This document shows positions 32,418-40,282 of a DNA stretch of 41,933 nucleotides, piece after piece. A model generated the notes under the pieces. That model was not told the DNA's origin. It saw only the letters and a program-made list of their open reading frames with translations, and searched no databases. The DNA is taken from contig NZ_JALFCU010000068.1 of the NCBI RefSeq assembly GCF_022771645.1, positions 1-41,933 on the forward strand, in the 5' to 3' direction. The translations under genes were made by a program, and so were the position numbers. The stretch's first letter is position 1, and the number at the start of each line of letters is the position of its first letter. Source of the stretch: Selenomonas sp. GTDB lineage: Bacteria; Bacillota; Negativicutes; Selenomonadales; Selenomonadaceae.

Positions 32418-33896
32418 TCATTTTCTCGCCACAAATCTCTGTTTCCTGCTCCCCGGCCGTTCGGGGATCGTCATCCGTAGGTCTCCCTTCGCCAGCAATG
32501 GGCGGATGAAATGCGTCGTCACGTAATAAAGCGTCTCTATGCCGAGGAAGTTGGCGATTTCTTTTCGGGAGCGCGGGACGTTGCAGTATGCAAGCAGCGC
32601 CTCTTCCGTGCGAGCGGCCTCTTTTTTTCTTTCCCTGTGTTCCCATGGATGATTCAGCGGCTCCGCGTCTCTTTCCGGTTCGTTATAGAGTGTCACGACG
32701 AATTCGTTCCGCCGATTCTCAAAAACGGGCGCAGGAAGGCCTGCTTCTTTCATCACCCGCCGGATGGTCGGGATGCCTGAGTAACGATTCTCCGTTTCCA
32801 ACAAGAATTCGGACATCGTAGCAAGTGCAGGATTCCTGAGATCTGGACGCGCCTTGCCGAGGTCTTCCACGGTCATGTGGCCGTAGAGGCCGCCCGGGCT
32901 ATGGACTTCCATCCGGTCAGAGAAAAAATCTATCTGGATGGGCGTCCCTTCCGTAAAGTGGCTGTAGTCGCGGTGGATCAGCGCGTTGAGCACGATTTCC
33001 CGAAGTGCTTCGATCGGATATTCCGAACGATCTTTCCGCTCCCCTGTCTGCGGATCAATCATCGTCCGCACTTTCATGTTTCGGACGCAGAACGCCATCG
33101 CGCCCGCGAGCATATCAGAAAGCGTCCCTTCCAGCCGCGTATTATCCTGAAACCGCAATCCATCGTTTGCAGCATCACCGATTTCTTTCCCCATCAGAAC
33201 GACAGCCGTGATGGCCAATTGCGGAAAATACCCTTGCGGATACAATCCAAAATTCAAAATCGCTGCGAGCGTCGGCACGCCGCCATGGGAAATCGCCAGC
33301 ATTTCATACATTTGTTCTTGCGACAGTTTCGAAAACCCCGGCCGTTTCTCTTTTCTTCGTTCCACATAGGTTCGCAGCTTCTCTTGATCCAGCATCGCCA
33401 TCGATGCTGGTGCATCCGTCCGTTCATCATCGTGGACATGCCGCCGATATGCTTCGTAGCTATAGATTTCATAATCCGTCATGGGCAAATCTGCATCACC
33501 AACGCGGACATAAGAGCCCTTGACACGCCCGGCTCCAGAGTAATAGCAGGGGCGGTCTTCCGTATCCGTAGCCGGGATTTCCGCAGAGCAGACCGTTTTC
33601 CCCTCAATCTCAGCAACCGTAAACACAGCGCGAATGGGTGGCACCATCTGATTGCATTGTTCCGTCACTTTCTTCTGAAGATCCTGCAAATCATAAACGC
33701 CCACAAGCGCAAAATCTTTGCTTTCATCGATACCGAACAGGAGGATGCCACCTGCATCCTGATTCGCAAAGCTCGAAAGCGTATCATACAAGCGTTTCGG
33801 ACAGCCTTCATGCGCCGCTTTCAATTCGAGTGTTTGCGTTTCCGTTTTCATTGTTCGAACTTGTTGGACGAATTCGCTTAGTTCTTCGCTCAGCAT
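32418..33896 (-). CDS. AlbA_2/Schlafen-like putative regulator with ATP-binding-type domain
   Basis: A 492-residue protein with an N-terminal AlbA_2 (Schlafen AlbA-like) domain recognisable by LELKAAHEG and FANQDAGGILLFGIDE, a central region with an HATPase_c_4-type segment (EALREIVLNALIHRDYSHFTEGTPIQIDFFSDRMEVHSPGGL) and a C-terminal winged-helix region (SRKEIANFLG). Proteins of this type are usually annotated as putative transcriptional regulators or ATP-binding proteins. GTG at 33908 overlaps the AGGAGG site, so ATG at 33896 is chosen. It has an extended -10 promoter at 33924-33932 and lies 69 bp before the helicase with no terminator, so it probably heads and may control the island. Its base composition is more A+T-rich than the flanking core genes. 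Confidence 0.82.
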   Translation of the reverse strand: MLSEELSEFVQQVRTMKTETQTLELKAAHEGCPKRLYDTLSSFANQDAGGILLFGIDESKDFALVGVYDLQDLQKKVTEQCNQMVPPIRAVFTVAEIEGKTVCSAEIPATDTEDRPCYYSGAGRVKGSYVRVGDADLPMTDYEIYSYEAYRRHVHDDERTDAPASMAMLDQEKLRTYVERRKEKRPGFSKLSQEQMYEMLAISHGGVPTLAAILNFGLYPQGYFPQLAITAVVLMGKEIGDAANDGLRFQDNTRLEGTLSDMLAGAMAFCVRNMKVRTMIDPQTGERKDRSEYPIEALREIVLNALIHRDYSHFTEGTPIQIDFFSDRMEVHSPGGLYGHMTVEDLGKARPDLRNPALATMSEFLLETENRYSGIPTIRRVMKEAGLPAPVFENRRNEFVVTLYNEPERDAEPLNHPWEHRERKKEAARTEEALLAYCNVPRSRKEIANFLGIETLYYVTTHFIRPLLAKGDLRMTIPERPGSRKQRFVARK

Positions 33897-33923
33897 TTCG
33901 CTTTTCACCTCCTGTTTTTCTAA

Positions 33924-33932
33924 ATTATACCA
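33924..33932 (-). promoter_or_regulatory. Extended -10 promoter of the defence island
   Basis: The minus strand reads TGG TATAAT (TATAAT at 33924-33929). A weak -35 (TGGAAA) lies 17 bases upstream. The surrounding 33909-34020 is strongly A+T-rich. Confidence 0.65.
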
Positions 33933-34044
33933 AAATCATCCAACGATTTCCATAATTTTGTTTGTTTTTCGTTTTCAAGTTTGATAATTAGTTTGTTTTT
34001 TGCCCCTAAGACTGGCAATTTTCTGCTGCATCTTATGCGCAAAT

Positions 34045-34074
34045 GAAAAAAGACTGCTGCATGCTGCAACAGTC
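34045..34074 (-). terminator. Intrinsic terminator of the dapF-coaBC operon
   Basis: The minus strand pairs GACTGTTGCA (34065-34074) with TGCAGCAGTC (34052-34061), loop GCA, followed by TTTTTTC. It ends the operon 36 bases past the coaBC stop. Confidence 0.92.
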
Positions 34075-34110
34075 TCCCATATTTGTGACTTCGCCGTTAT
34101 GCTCCCCGGC

Positions 34111-35442
34111 TTACAGGCTTCCGTGTGCCTGCGCCGCGAGCGCTCCCGCCACGCCGTCGAGAATCACGTCGGCCAGCGCGCGCTTGCTCATGAGCGGCGG
34201 CTGCGTCTGCGTGCCGTCCGCACCCAGGATCGTGACGCGGTTCGTGTCGGCGGAGAAGCCGGCATCCGTGCGGCTGACGTCGTTCGCCACGATGAAATCG
34301 AGGTTCTTCTTTTTCAATTTGCCCGCCGCGTATTCGAGCACGCGTTCCGTCTCGGCGGCAAAGCCGACGAGGATCTGGTGCGTCTTGCGCTCGCCGAGCT
34401 CCTTGAGGATGTCGGGGTTGCGGACGAGCTCGAGGACGAGGCTGCCGTCTTTTTTCTTGATTTTCTGCCCCGCCCGTTCTTTCGGGCGGTAGTCGGCGAC
34501 GGCGGCGGCCTTGATGACGGCGTCGGCCGTCTCGTACTCCGCGAGCACGGCGTCGTGCATCTCCTGTGCCGTCAGCACGTCGACGCGGCGGACGCCTGCA
34601 GGCGTCGCGAGATGCACGGGGCCTGCGACGAGCATGACGTCCGCGCCGCGCGCGGCGGCGGCCTCGGCGACGGCGAAGCCCATCTTCCCCGTCGAGCGGT
34701 TGCCGAGGAAGCGCACGGGGTCGAGCGGCTCGTGCGTGCCGCCCGCCGTCACGAGGATCTTGCGGCCGACAAGGTCGCGCTTCTGCGTCGCATCCGTCTC
34801 ATTCGCGTCCGCCGCAACGGTCTCCGCAGCATCGTGCGACGTCGGGTTTGCTCCGTCAAAGAATCGCTCGAGCACGTCGACGAGTTCCACGGGCTCGGGC
34901 AGGCGGCCGGCGCCGCGCGTGCCGCAGGCGAGCGGGCCGCTCGCAGGCGCGATGATGTGGACGCCGCGCGTGCGGAGGCGCTCGATGTTTTCCTGCGTGA
35001 CGGGATTCTCGTACATCGCCGTGTTCATGGCGGGCGCGACGAAGATTGGCGCTTTCGTCGCGAGGAGCGTCGTCGTCAGCATGTCGTCCGCCATGCCGCA
35101 GGCGGCTTTCGCGAGGACGTTCGCTGTCGCGGGCGCGACGAGGATGACGTCGGCGAGCTGCGCGAGCGCGATGTGCTCGACGTGGTAATGCGTCACCTTC
35201 GCCCACATGTCCGTGATCACGGGCTCGCCGCTCATCTCGCGGAACGTCAGCTCCGTGACGAAGTTCTGCGCGCCACGCGTCATGATGACGTGGACGTGCG
35301 CGCCCTTTTTCCGCAAGCGGCTCACGACCTCAACGGCCTTGTACGCCGCGATGCCGCCCGTCACGCCGAGGACGACGTGCTTGCCTGTGAGGCTCGATGC
35401 GGTGGCCGGTGACGTGGAGGGGACGCTTTCCGTCTCTGCCAT
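34111..35442 (-). CDS. coaBC: Bifunctional phosphopantothenoylcysteine decarboxylase/synthetase CoaBC
   Basis: A 443-residue bifunctional coenzyme A enzyme. The CoaC part (about 16-190) binds FMN and decarboxylates phosphopantothenoylcysteine: GVTGGIAAYKA, HIALAQLADVILVAPATANVLAK, the substrate motif APAMNTAMYENP and the catalytic-Cys loop LACGTRGAGRLPEP. The CoaB part (from about 240) makes the substrate using CTP: VTAGGTHEPLDPVRFLGNRSTGKMG and KAAAVADYRP. The start at 35442 follows rpoZ by 2 bp; a frame extending to 35691 overlaps rpoZ entirely and is not coding. Both catalytic halves look complete. Confidence 0.96.
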   Translation of the reverse strand: MAETESVPSTSPATASSLTGKHVVLGVTGGIAAYKAVEVVSRLRKKGAHVHVIMTRGAQNFVTELTFREMSGEPVITDMWAKVTHYHVEHIALAQLADVILVAPATANVLAKAACGMADDMLTTTLLATKAPIFVAPAMNTAMYENPVTQENIERLRTRGVHIIAPASGPLACGTRGAGRLPEPVELVDVLERFFDGANPTSHDAAETVAADANETDATQKRDLVGRKILVTAGGTHEPLDPVRFLGNRSTGKMGFAVAEAAAARGADVMLVAGPVHLATPAGVRRVDVLTAQEMHDAVLAEYETADAVIKAAAVADYRPKERAGQKIKKKDGSLVLELVRNPDILKELGERKTHQILVGFAAETERVLEYAAGKLKKKNLDFIVANDVSRTDAGFSADTNRVTILGADGTQTQPPLMSKRALADVILDGVAGALAAQAHGSL

Positions 35443-35444
35443 GC

Positions 35445-35672
35445 TCACTGCTCTTTCTGGATGACGTAGTGGATCTTGCCCTCGGCGATCTCCTCGAGCG
35501 CGTTCGTCACGTTCTTCGTCGACTGGAGCTCGTCGAGCGGCTCTGCGCCGGCGAGGAGCTGGCGCGCGCGCTTCGCGGCGCAGACGACGAGGCCGTAGCG
35601 GCTGTTCACTTTCGTCATCAACGTATCCGTCGACGGATTGACCATGCTCATGACTTGATTCTGTTTCTTCAT
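35445..35672 (-). CDS. rpoZ: RNA polymerase omega subunit
   Basis: A 75-residue RpoZ that helps assemble and stabilise RNA polymerase. The family core SRYGLVVCAAKRARQLLAG followed by VTNALEEIAEGKI is present. Its ATG overlaps the gmk stop as ATGA, and coaBC follows 2 bp later. The gmk-rpoZ-coaBC order is conserved among Firmicutes. Confidence 0.95.
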   Translation of the reverse strand: MKKQNQVMSMVNPSTDTLMTKVNSRYGLVVCAAKRARQLLAGAEPLDELQSTKNVTNALEEIAEGKIHYVIQKEQ

Positions 35673-36274
35673 TCTGCTTCCAGCTCCTCAAAAAGATGTG
35701 CGTTCGCTGCGACGCGGCTGTGTTCCGCGACGAGGATCGCTTGGATGTCCTGTACGGCCTTGTCGACCGTGTCGTTCACGACGACATATTTGTAGCGGCG
35801 GCCGATGCCGATTTCCTTCTTTGCATTGCCCATGCGGCGCGCAAGGCTCTCTGCCGTCTCCGAGCCGCGGCCGCGCAGGCGGTGTTCGAGCTCTTCGATG
35901 GACGGCGGCAGGAGGAAGATGAACACGCCGTCCGGGCATTTCGCCATGACGTTCAGCGCGCCCTGGATGTCGATCTCCAAAAGGATGTCCTGCCCGGCGG
36001 CGCGGCGTTCCTCGATCTTGCCGAGCGGCGTGCCGTAGTAGTTGCCGTAGACGTTCGCGTGCTCGAGGAACTCGCCGGCCGCGATCATGGCCTCGAATTT
36101 CTCCTTTGTCAGGAAATAATAGTTCACGCCGTCCTGCTCGCCCGCGCGCGGCGCGCGCGTCGTAGCCGAGATGGAGTACGCGAGCTCCGGCGTCTTCGCG
36201 AGAAGCTCGTGGCAGACCGTGCCTTTACCCGTGCCCGAGGGGCCGGAGACGACGATGAGCAGTCCTTTTTTCAT
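35669..36274 (-). CDS. gmk: Guanylate kinase
   Basis: A 201-residue kinase that converts GMP to GDP with ATP. The P-loop SGPSGTGKGT is at about residues 10-19; GMP-binding elements SISATTRAPRAGEQDGVNYYFL and EHANVYGNYYGTP are present, as is LLEIDIQGA. Length is typical. Its ATG overlaps the remA stop as ATGA. Confidence 0.97.
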   Translation of the reverse strand: MKKGLLIVVSGPSGTGKGTVCHELLAKTPELAYSISATTRAPRAGEQDGVNYYFLTKEKFEAMIAAGEFLEHANVYGNYYGTPLGKIEERRAAGQDILLEIDIQGALNVMAKCPDGVFIFLLPPSIEELEHRLRGRGSETAESLARRMGNAKKEIGIGRRYKYVVVNDTVDKAVQDIQAILVAEHSRVAANAHLFEELEAE

Positions 36275-36558
36275 TCTGTGTCCTCCTCTGCGTCTTTCGC
36301 ACCCTTGATGTCGTCGTCGCTGCCGACCATGCGGTGCGCGACGGTCTCGGGCTGCACGGCGGACAAGATGACGTGGTCGCTGTCCGTGATGACGACGGCG
36401 CGCGTGCGGCGGCCATATGTCGCATCGATGAGGCGCTGCGCGTCGCGCGCTTCCTGGATGATGCGCTTGATGGGCGCGGACTCCGGGCTCACGATGGCGA
36501 TGATGCGGCTCGCGGACACAATGTTGCCGAAGCCGATGTTGATGAGTTTTATATCCAT
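36271..36558 (-). CDS. remA: RemA-family (DUF370) regulator
   Basis: A 95-residue protein of the RemA/DUF370 family. In Bacillus subtilis RemA is a DNA-binding protein that activates extracellular-matrix operons. The family sequence IKLINIGFGNIVSASRIIAIVSPESAPIKR is intact, followed by the YGRRTRAVVITDSDHVILSA segment. The last 15 or so residues are an acidic tail. It lies between yicC (9-bp gap) and gmk (overlap), the usual position in Firmicutes. Confidence 0.93.
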   Translation of the reverse strand: MDIKLINIGFGNIVSASRIIAIVSPESAPIKRIIQEARDAQRLIDATYGRRTRAVVITDSDHVILSAVQPETVAHRMVGSDDDIKGAKDAEEDTE

Positions 36559-36567
36559 TCGACTACC

Positions 36568-37446
36568 TCACTCGATGTTCTGCACTTGCTCGCGCAGCTT
36601 CTCAATCTCGCTCTTCATGTCGACGACGGTCTGCGCGGCCTCGGCGCTCTGGCACTTCGAGCCGATCGTGTTCGCCTCGCGGTTCATTTCCTGGATGAGG
36701 AAATCGAGCTTGCGCCCGACGGGGCCGTCAGCTTCCGCGATGATCTGTCGGAACTGCGCGAAATGGCTCTCGAGGCGCACGACCTCTTCCGTGAAATTCA
36801 CCTTGTCCGCGTAGAGCGCCGTCTCCTCGATGATGCGCGTCTCGTCGATGTTCTCGGCGGCGAGGAGTTCCGCGACCGTCGCCTTCAGGCGGTCGCGGTA
36901 ACTCGCGACGATGGCGGGCGCGAGCTGCTTGAGCTTTTCCACGAAACCTGCAAGCGTGTCGATGCGGTGCAGGAAATCCTGTTCGAGGTTTGCGCCCTCG
37001 GCCTGTCGCATCTCGTCAAGCGCGACAAGCGCCTTGCCAAGTGCCTCGTCGAGCACGGTCTCGCCGCCGTCGAACGACGTCTGCTCCTCCGCCGTCAAGA
37101 CGTCTGGGTAGCTTGCGATCGTCGCGACGTCGTCGGGACGCGTGACGCGCAGGAGGTCGCTCATTTCGTTCAGCGCCTGCTGGTACGCCTGCGCGAGCGT
37201 GCGGTTCACGCGGATGTTCACGCTTTTCTCGCGCAAGTCCTCGACCGTGAGGAAGAGATCGAGCTTGCCGCGCGCGACCGTCTGCTTGATCGTGTCGCGC
37301 ATATGCGCTTCTTCGGCGTTCAAGAGCTTTGGCGTGTGGAACGCGATGTCGAGATAGCGCTGGTTCACCGTCTTGACCTCGGCGCGAATCTTCCAGGCGG
37401 CGCTTTCCGCCGTGCCCTCGCCGTAGCCGGTCATGCTTTTCAGCAT
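36568..37446 (-). CDS. YicC-family endoribonuclease
   Basis: A 292-residue YicC/YloC-type protein. The N-terminal domain starts MLKSMTGYGEG and includes VNQRYLDIAFHTP; the C-terminal DUF1732 domain holds NIDETRIIEETALYADKVNFTEEVVRLESHFAQF and GRKLDFLIQEMNREANTIGSK. Homologues have been shown to be endoribonucleases. AAGGGGG precedes the ATG. It lies between dapF (12 bp) and remA. Confidence 0.94.
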   Translation of the reverse strand: MLKSMTGYGEGTAESAAWKIRAEVKTVNQRYLDIAFHTPKLLNAEEAHMRDTIKQTVARGKLDLFLTVEDLREKSVNIRVNRTLAQAYQQALNEMSDLLRVTRPDDVATIASYPDVLTAEEQTSFDGGETVLDEALGKALVALDEMRQAEGANLEQDFLHRIDTLAGFVEKLKQLAPAIVASYRDRLKATVAELLAAENIDETRIIEETALYADKVNFTEEVVRLESHFAQFRQIIAEADGPVGRKLDFLIQEMNREANTIGSKCQSAEAAQTVVDMKSEIEKLREQVQNIE

Positions 37447-37458
37447 CGTCGCGCCCCC

Positions 37459-38295
37459 TTACGCTTCGACCGTGCCGGCGAACGTCTGCACGGCCGGGCC
37501 CGTCATGTAGAGATGGTTGTCGCGCTCGTCCCACTCGATGGTGAGCGTGCCGCCGTCGAGCTGGATCTCTGCCTTGCGGTCCGTGAGGTCGTTCAGCACG
37601 GCCGCCGTCAGCGTCGCGCACGCGCCCGTGCCGCAGGCGAGCGTGATGGCCGCGCCGCGCTCCCAGACGCGCATGCGCATGTGCTGGCGGTCGAGCACCT
37701 GCACGAACTCCGTGTTCGTCTTTTTCGGATAGCGCTCCTGCGTCTCGAAGACCGGGCCAACCTCCTCGATCGGCGTCGTCTTGATGTCATCGACGAACAC
37801 GACGCAATGCGGGTTGCCCATGGAGACGCCCGTGATGCGCCAGCTGCGGCCCGCGACCTCGACGGGCTCGTTCACGACGCGGTTCGCGCCGTAGCCCTTC
37901 ATCGGGATCTGGTCGGCTGCGAGCACAGGTTCGCCCATGTCGACGCGCACGCCCGTGACCGTGCCGTCCGCCTCGATGATCTCCGGCACGAGGATGCCCG
38001 CGCCCGTCTCGACGGTAAATTTCCGCTTTTTCGTGATGCCGTTGTCATAGAGATAGCGCGCGAAGCAGCGGATGCCGTTGCCGCACATCTCCGCCTCGCT
38101 GCCGTCCGTGTTGAAGATGCGCATGCGGAAATCGGCCTTGTCCGACGGGAGCACAACGAGGATGCCGTCGCCGCCGATGCCGTAATGTCGGTCGCACGCC
38201 TTCTGCGCGAACGCGCCGTAGTCGGCGAGCTCCTGCGCGCGGCAGTCGATCAGCACGAAGTCGTTGCCGCAGCCCTGCCATTTCGTGAAGTTCAT
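37459..38295 (-). CDS. dapF: Diaminopimelate epimerase
   Basis: A 278-residue DapF that interconverts LL- and meso-diaminopimelate for lysine and peptidoglycan synthesis. The two catalytic Cys are in MCGNGIRCFARYL and ACGTGACAT; the N-terminal GCGNDFVLIDC is typical. The start at 38295 has GGGGAGGAAA upstream; a frame reaching 38325 has no ribosome-binding site. It heads the operon dapF-yicC-remA-gmk-rpoZ-coaBC, whose promoter shares its -35 with the rqcH promoter. Confidence 0.96.
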   Translation of the reverse strand: MNFTKWQGCGNDFVLIDCRAQELADYGAFAQKACDRHYGIGGDGILVVLPSDKADFRMRIFNTDGSEAEMCGNGIRCFARYLYDNGITKKRKFTVETGAGILVPEIIEADGTVTGVRVDMGEPVLAADQIPMKGYGANRVVNEPVEVAGRSWRITGVSMGNPHCVVFVDDIKTTPIEEVGPVFETQERYPKKTNTEFVQVLDRQHMRMRVWERGAAITLACGTGACATLTAAVLNDLTDRKAEIQLDGGTLTIEWDERDNHLYMTGPAVQTFAGTVEA

Positions 38296-38336
38296 TCTAT
38301 TTCCTCCCCTGAGGTGAGATTTCAATCTATCACTTC

Positions 38337-38365
38337 ATTTTACTTGTTTTCCCTGCCGCTTGCAA
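38337..38365 (-). promoter_or_regulatory. Promoter of the dapF operon
   Basis: The minus strand has TTGCAA (38360-38365), a 17-bp spacer and TAAAAT (38337-38342). TTGCAA is its own reverse complement, so the same hexamer also serves the rqcH promoter on the other strand. Confidence 0.65.
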
Positions 38366-38389
38366 GTATTCGCGCGATGATGGTATACT
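38360..38389 (+). promoter_or_regulatory. Promoter of rqcH
   Basis: The plus strand has TTGCAA (38360-38365), an 18-bp spacer and TATACT (38384-38389) with an upstream TG (extended -10). Confidence 0.7.
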
Positions 38390-38440
38390 TTTGCGGAAAG
38401 AAGATATTTTTTGCAATATGAAAGATTCAGGTGACAACCT

Positions 38441-40204
38441 ATGAGCAGCCTCGACGGCTTTTCCATGCATGCGCTCACGCGCGAGCTCGACCGCACGCTC
38501 TCGGGCGGGCGCATCGACAAGATCACGCAGCCGAACAAGCAGACGATCATCCTCTCCGTCCGCCAGCCCGGGCGGAATTTTCTCCTGCACATCACGACGA
38601 ATCCCGCGAACCCCGCCGCGCACCTGCTCCTGAAGCCGCTCGAGAATCCGCCGGAGCCGCCCGTGTTCTGCATGGTGCTGCGCAAGCAGATCGAGACGGG
38701 GCGCATCGCCGCCATCCGTCAGCACGGCCTCGATCGCCTGCTCCTCATCGACATCGACACGATTGGCGCGGGCGGCGTGCTCACGACGAAGACGCTCGTG
38801 CTCGAGCTCATGGGCAAGTACAGCAACATCATCCTCACCGCAGACGGCAAGATCATTGACGCCATCCGCAAGATCGGCAATGCCAACAGCCGCGTGCGCA
38901 CCGTGCTGCCCGGCGACGACTACGAGCTGCCGCCCGCACAGGACAAGCTCGACCTCTTCACCGCGCCGATGGCGGACATCCTCGCGCGCGTGAAATCTTT
39001 CCCCGAGCTCAAGCTGCAGAAAGCGCTGCTGCAAACCTGCCTCGGCTTCGGCCCCGTCTCCGCGCGCGAAGCGTGCAAGCGCGCCGGCCTGCCCGCGAAC
39101 ATGTTCACGGTCGACCTCGGCACGGCGGAGTGCGACGCGCTCGCGCACGCGCTCATGGAGCTCCGCGACGCGGTCGACACGGATACGCCGGCGCCCGTCA
39201 TCGTCACGGACGCGAACAAAAAAATCCTCGCCATGGCCGCGTTTCCTCTTCATTATTTAACAGAAGGAACAACGACGGCATACGAGGACCTCTCCACGAT
39301 GCTCGACGCGGCCGACAAGCTCGCGGGCAGCTACGTGCTGCCGGACAAAGATCGCTTCCAGAAGCTCGTGAAGAACGAAAAGAACCGCGCGACGGGCAAG
39401 CTCGCGAAGCTCGACGACGAGCTCGCTGCCGCCGAGAACGCCGACGAGTGGAAGCGCTACGGCGACAACCTTATGACGTACCAGTACGAGCTCACGGATC
39501 ACGCCGACGCCGAGGTCACCGTGCCCGACATCTACAGCGAATCAGGCGAGACGATCACGATCCCGCTCGACCAGCGCACGACGATCATCGGCAACATGCA
39601 AGCGTGCTATAAACGATACGACAAGCTCAAGCGCGCGCAGTCGCTGCTCGTCGAGCAAAAAAATGCCTGTGCTGCCGAAATCGCCTACCTCGAAACGATT
39701 GAAGCGAGCCTGCTCGTCTCGAAGAACCTCGCGGACATCAACGAAATCCACAATGAGCTCATCGCAGGCGGCTACCTGCGCGAGAAGCCGAAGAAAAAGA
39801 ACAACGACAAGCCCGCGCGCCCATTCCACTTCATCGCGCCCGACGGCACAACGATCCTCGTCGGCAAAAACAATTTCCAGAACGACAAGCTCACGACGAA
39901 GACGGCCGCGTACAATGACACGTGGTTCCACACGAAAAATATCCCGGGCTCGCACGTCATCGTGCGCAATGGCGGCGCGGAGCTCGCAAAGGACACGCTC
40001 GAACTCGCCGCCATGCTCGCCGCGCATTTCTCCAAGGCGCAGGACGGCTCGAACACGCCCGTCGACTACACGCAGATCCGCTACGTCAAGAAGCCGTCCG
40101 GCGCAAAGCCCGGCTTCGTCATCTTCACGAACCAGACGACCGTCTACGTCACGCCAGACGAAGACGTGCTCGCGCCCGTGCTCGCGAGCGACAAGAATGC
40201 CTGA
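38441..40204 (+). CDS. rqcH: RqcH/NFACT-family ribosome quality-control protein
   Basis: A 587-residue Rqc2 homologue. In Bacillus RqcH binds stalled 50S-nascent-chain complexes and directs C-terminal alanine tailing that marks the chain for degradation. The NFACT-N domain begins MHALTRELDRTLSGGRIDKI and includes LRKQIETGRI; helix-hairpin-helix and coiled-coil parts follow (about 170-430), then the NFACT-R domain with PFHFIAPDGTTILVGKNNFQND and TWFHTKNIPGSHVIVRNGG. It is also annotated as a fibronectin-binding protein in some genomes. AGGTGA lies 6 bases before the ATG. Confidence 0.94.
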   Translation: MSSLDGFSMHALTRELDRTLSGGRIDKITQPNKQTIILSVRQPGRNFLLHITTNPANPAAHLLLKPLENPPEPPVFCMVLRKQIETGRIAAIRQHGLDRLLLIDIDTIGAGGVLTTKTLVLELMGKYSNIILTADGKIIDAIRKIGNANSRVRTVLPGDDYELPPAQDKLDLFTAPMADILARVKSFPELKLQKALLQTCLGFGPVSAREACKRAGLPANMFTVDLGTAECDALAHALMELRDAVDTDTPAPVIVTDANKKILAMAAFPLHYLTEGTTTAYEDLSTMLDAADKLAGSYVLPDKDRFQKLVKNEKNRATGKLAKLDDELAAAENADEWKRYGDNLMTYQYELTDHADAEVTVPDIYSESGETITIPLDQRTTIIGNMQACYKRYDKLKRAQSLLVEQKNACAAEIAYLETIEASLLVSKNLADINEIHNELIAGGYLREKPKKKNNDKPARPFHFIAPDGTTILVGKNNFQNDKLTTKTAAYNDTWFHTKNIPGSHVIVRNGGAELAKDTLELAAMLAAHFSKAQDGSNTPVDYTQIRYVKKPSGAKPGFVIFTNQTTVYVTPDEDVLAPVLASDKNA

Positions 40205-40217
40205 AGCGCACGCAAAC

Positions 40218-40260
40218 AGAGGGCGGAACGCCATGCATGTCACATGGTGTTCCGCCCTCT
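40218..40260. terminator. Long hairpin between rqcH and tkt
   Basis: An 18-bp stem (40218-40235 with 40243-40260, one G-U pair) lies between the two convergent genes. It has no clear U-run on either side, so it may end transcription less sharply than the others. Confidence 0.65.
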
Positions 40261-40282
40261 TGGCGTATTTACGTTCTTCTTG

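Noticed and set aside
35443..35691. N-terminal extension of coaBC
   Set aside because: It overlaps all of rpoZ in another frame and has low-complexity Arg-rich sequence; CoaC starts normally after 35442.
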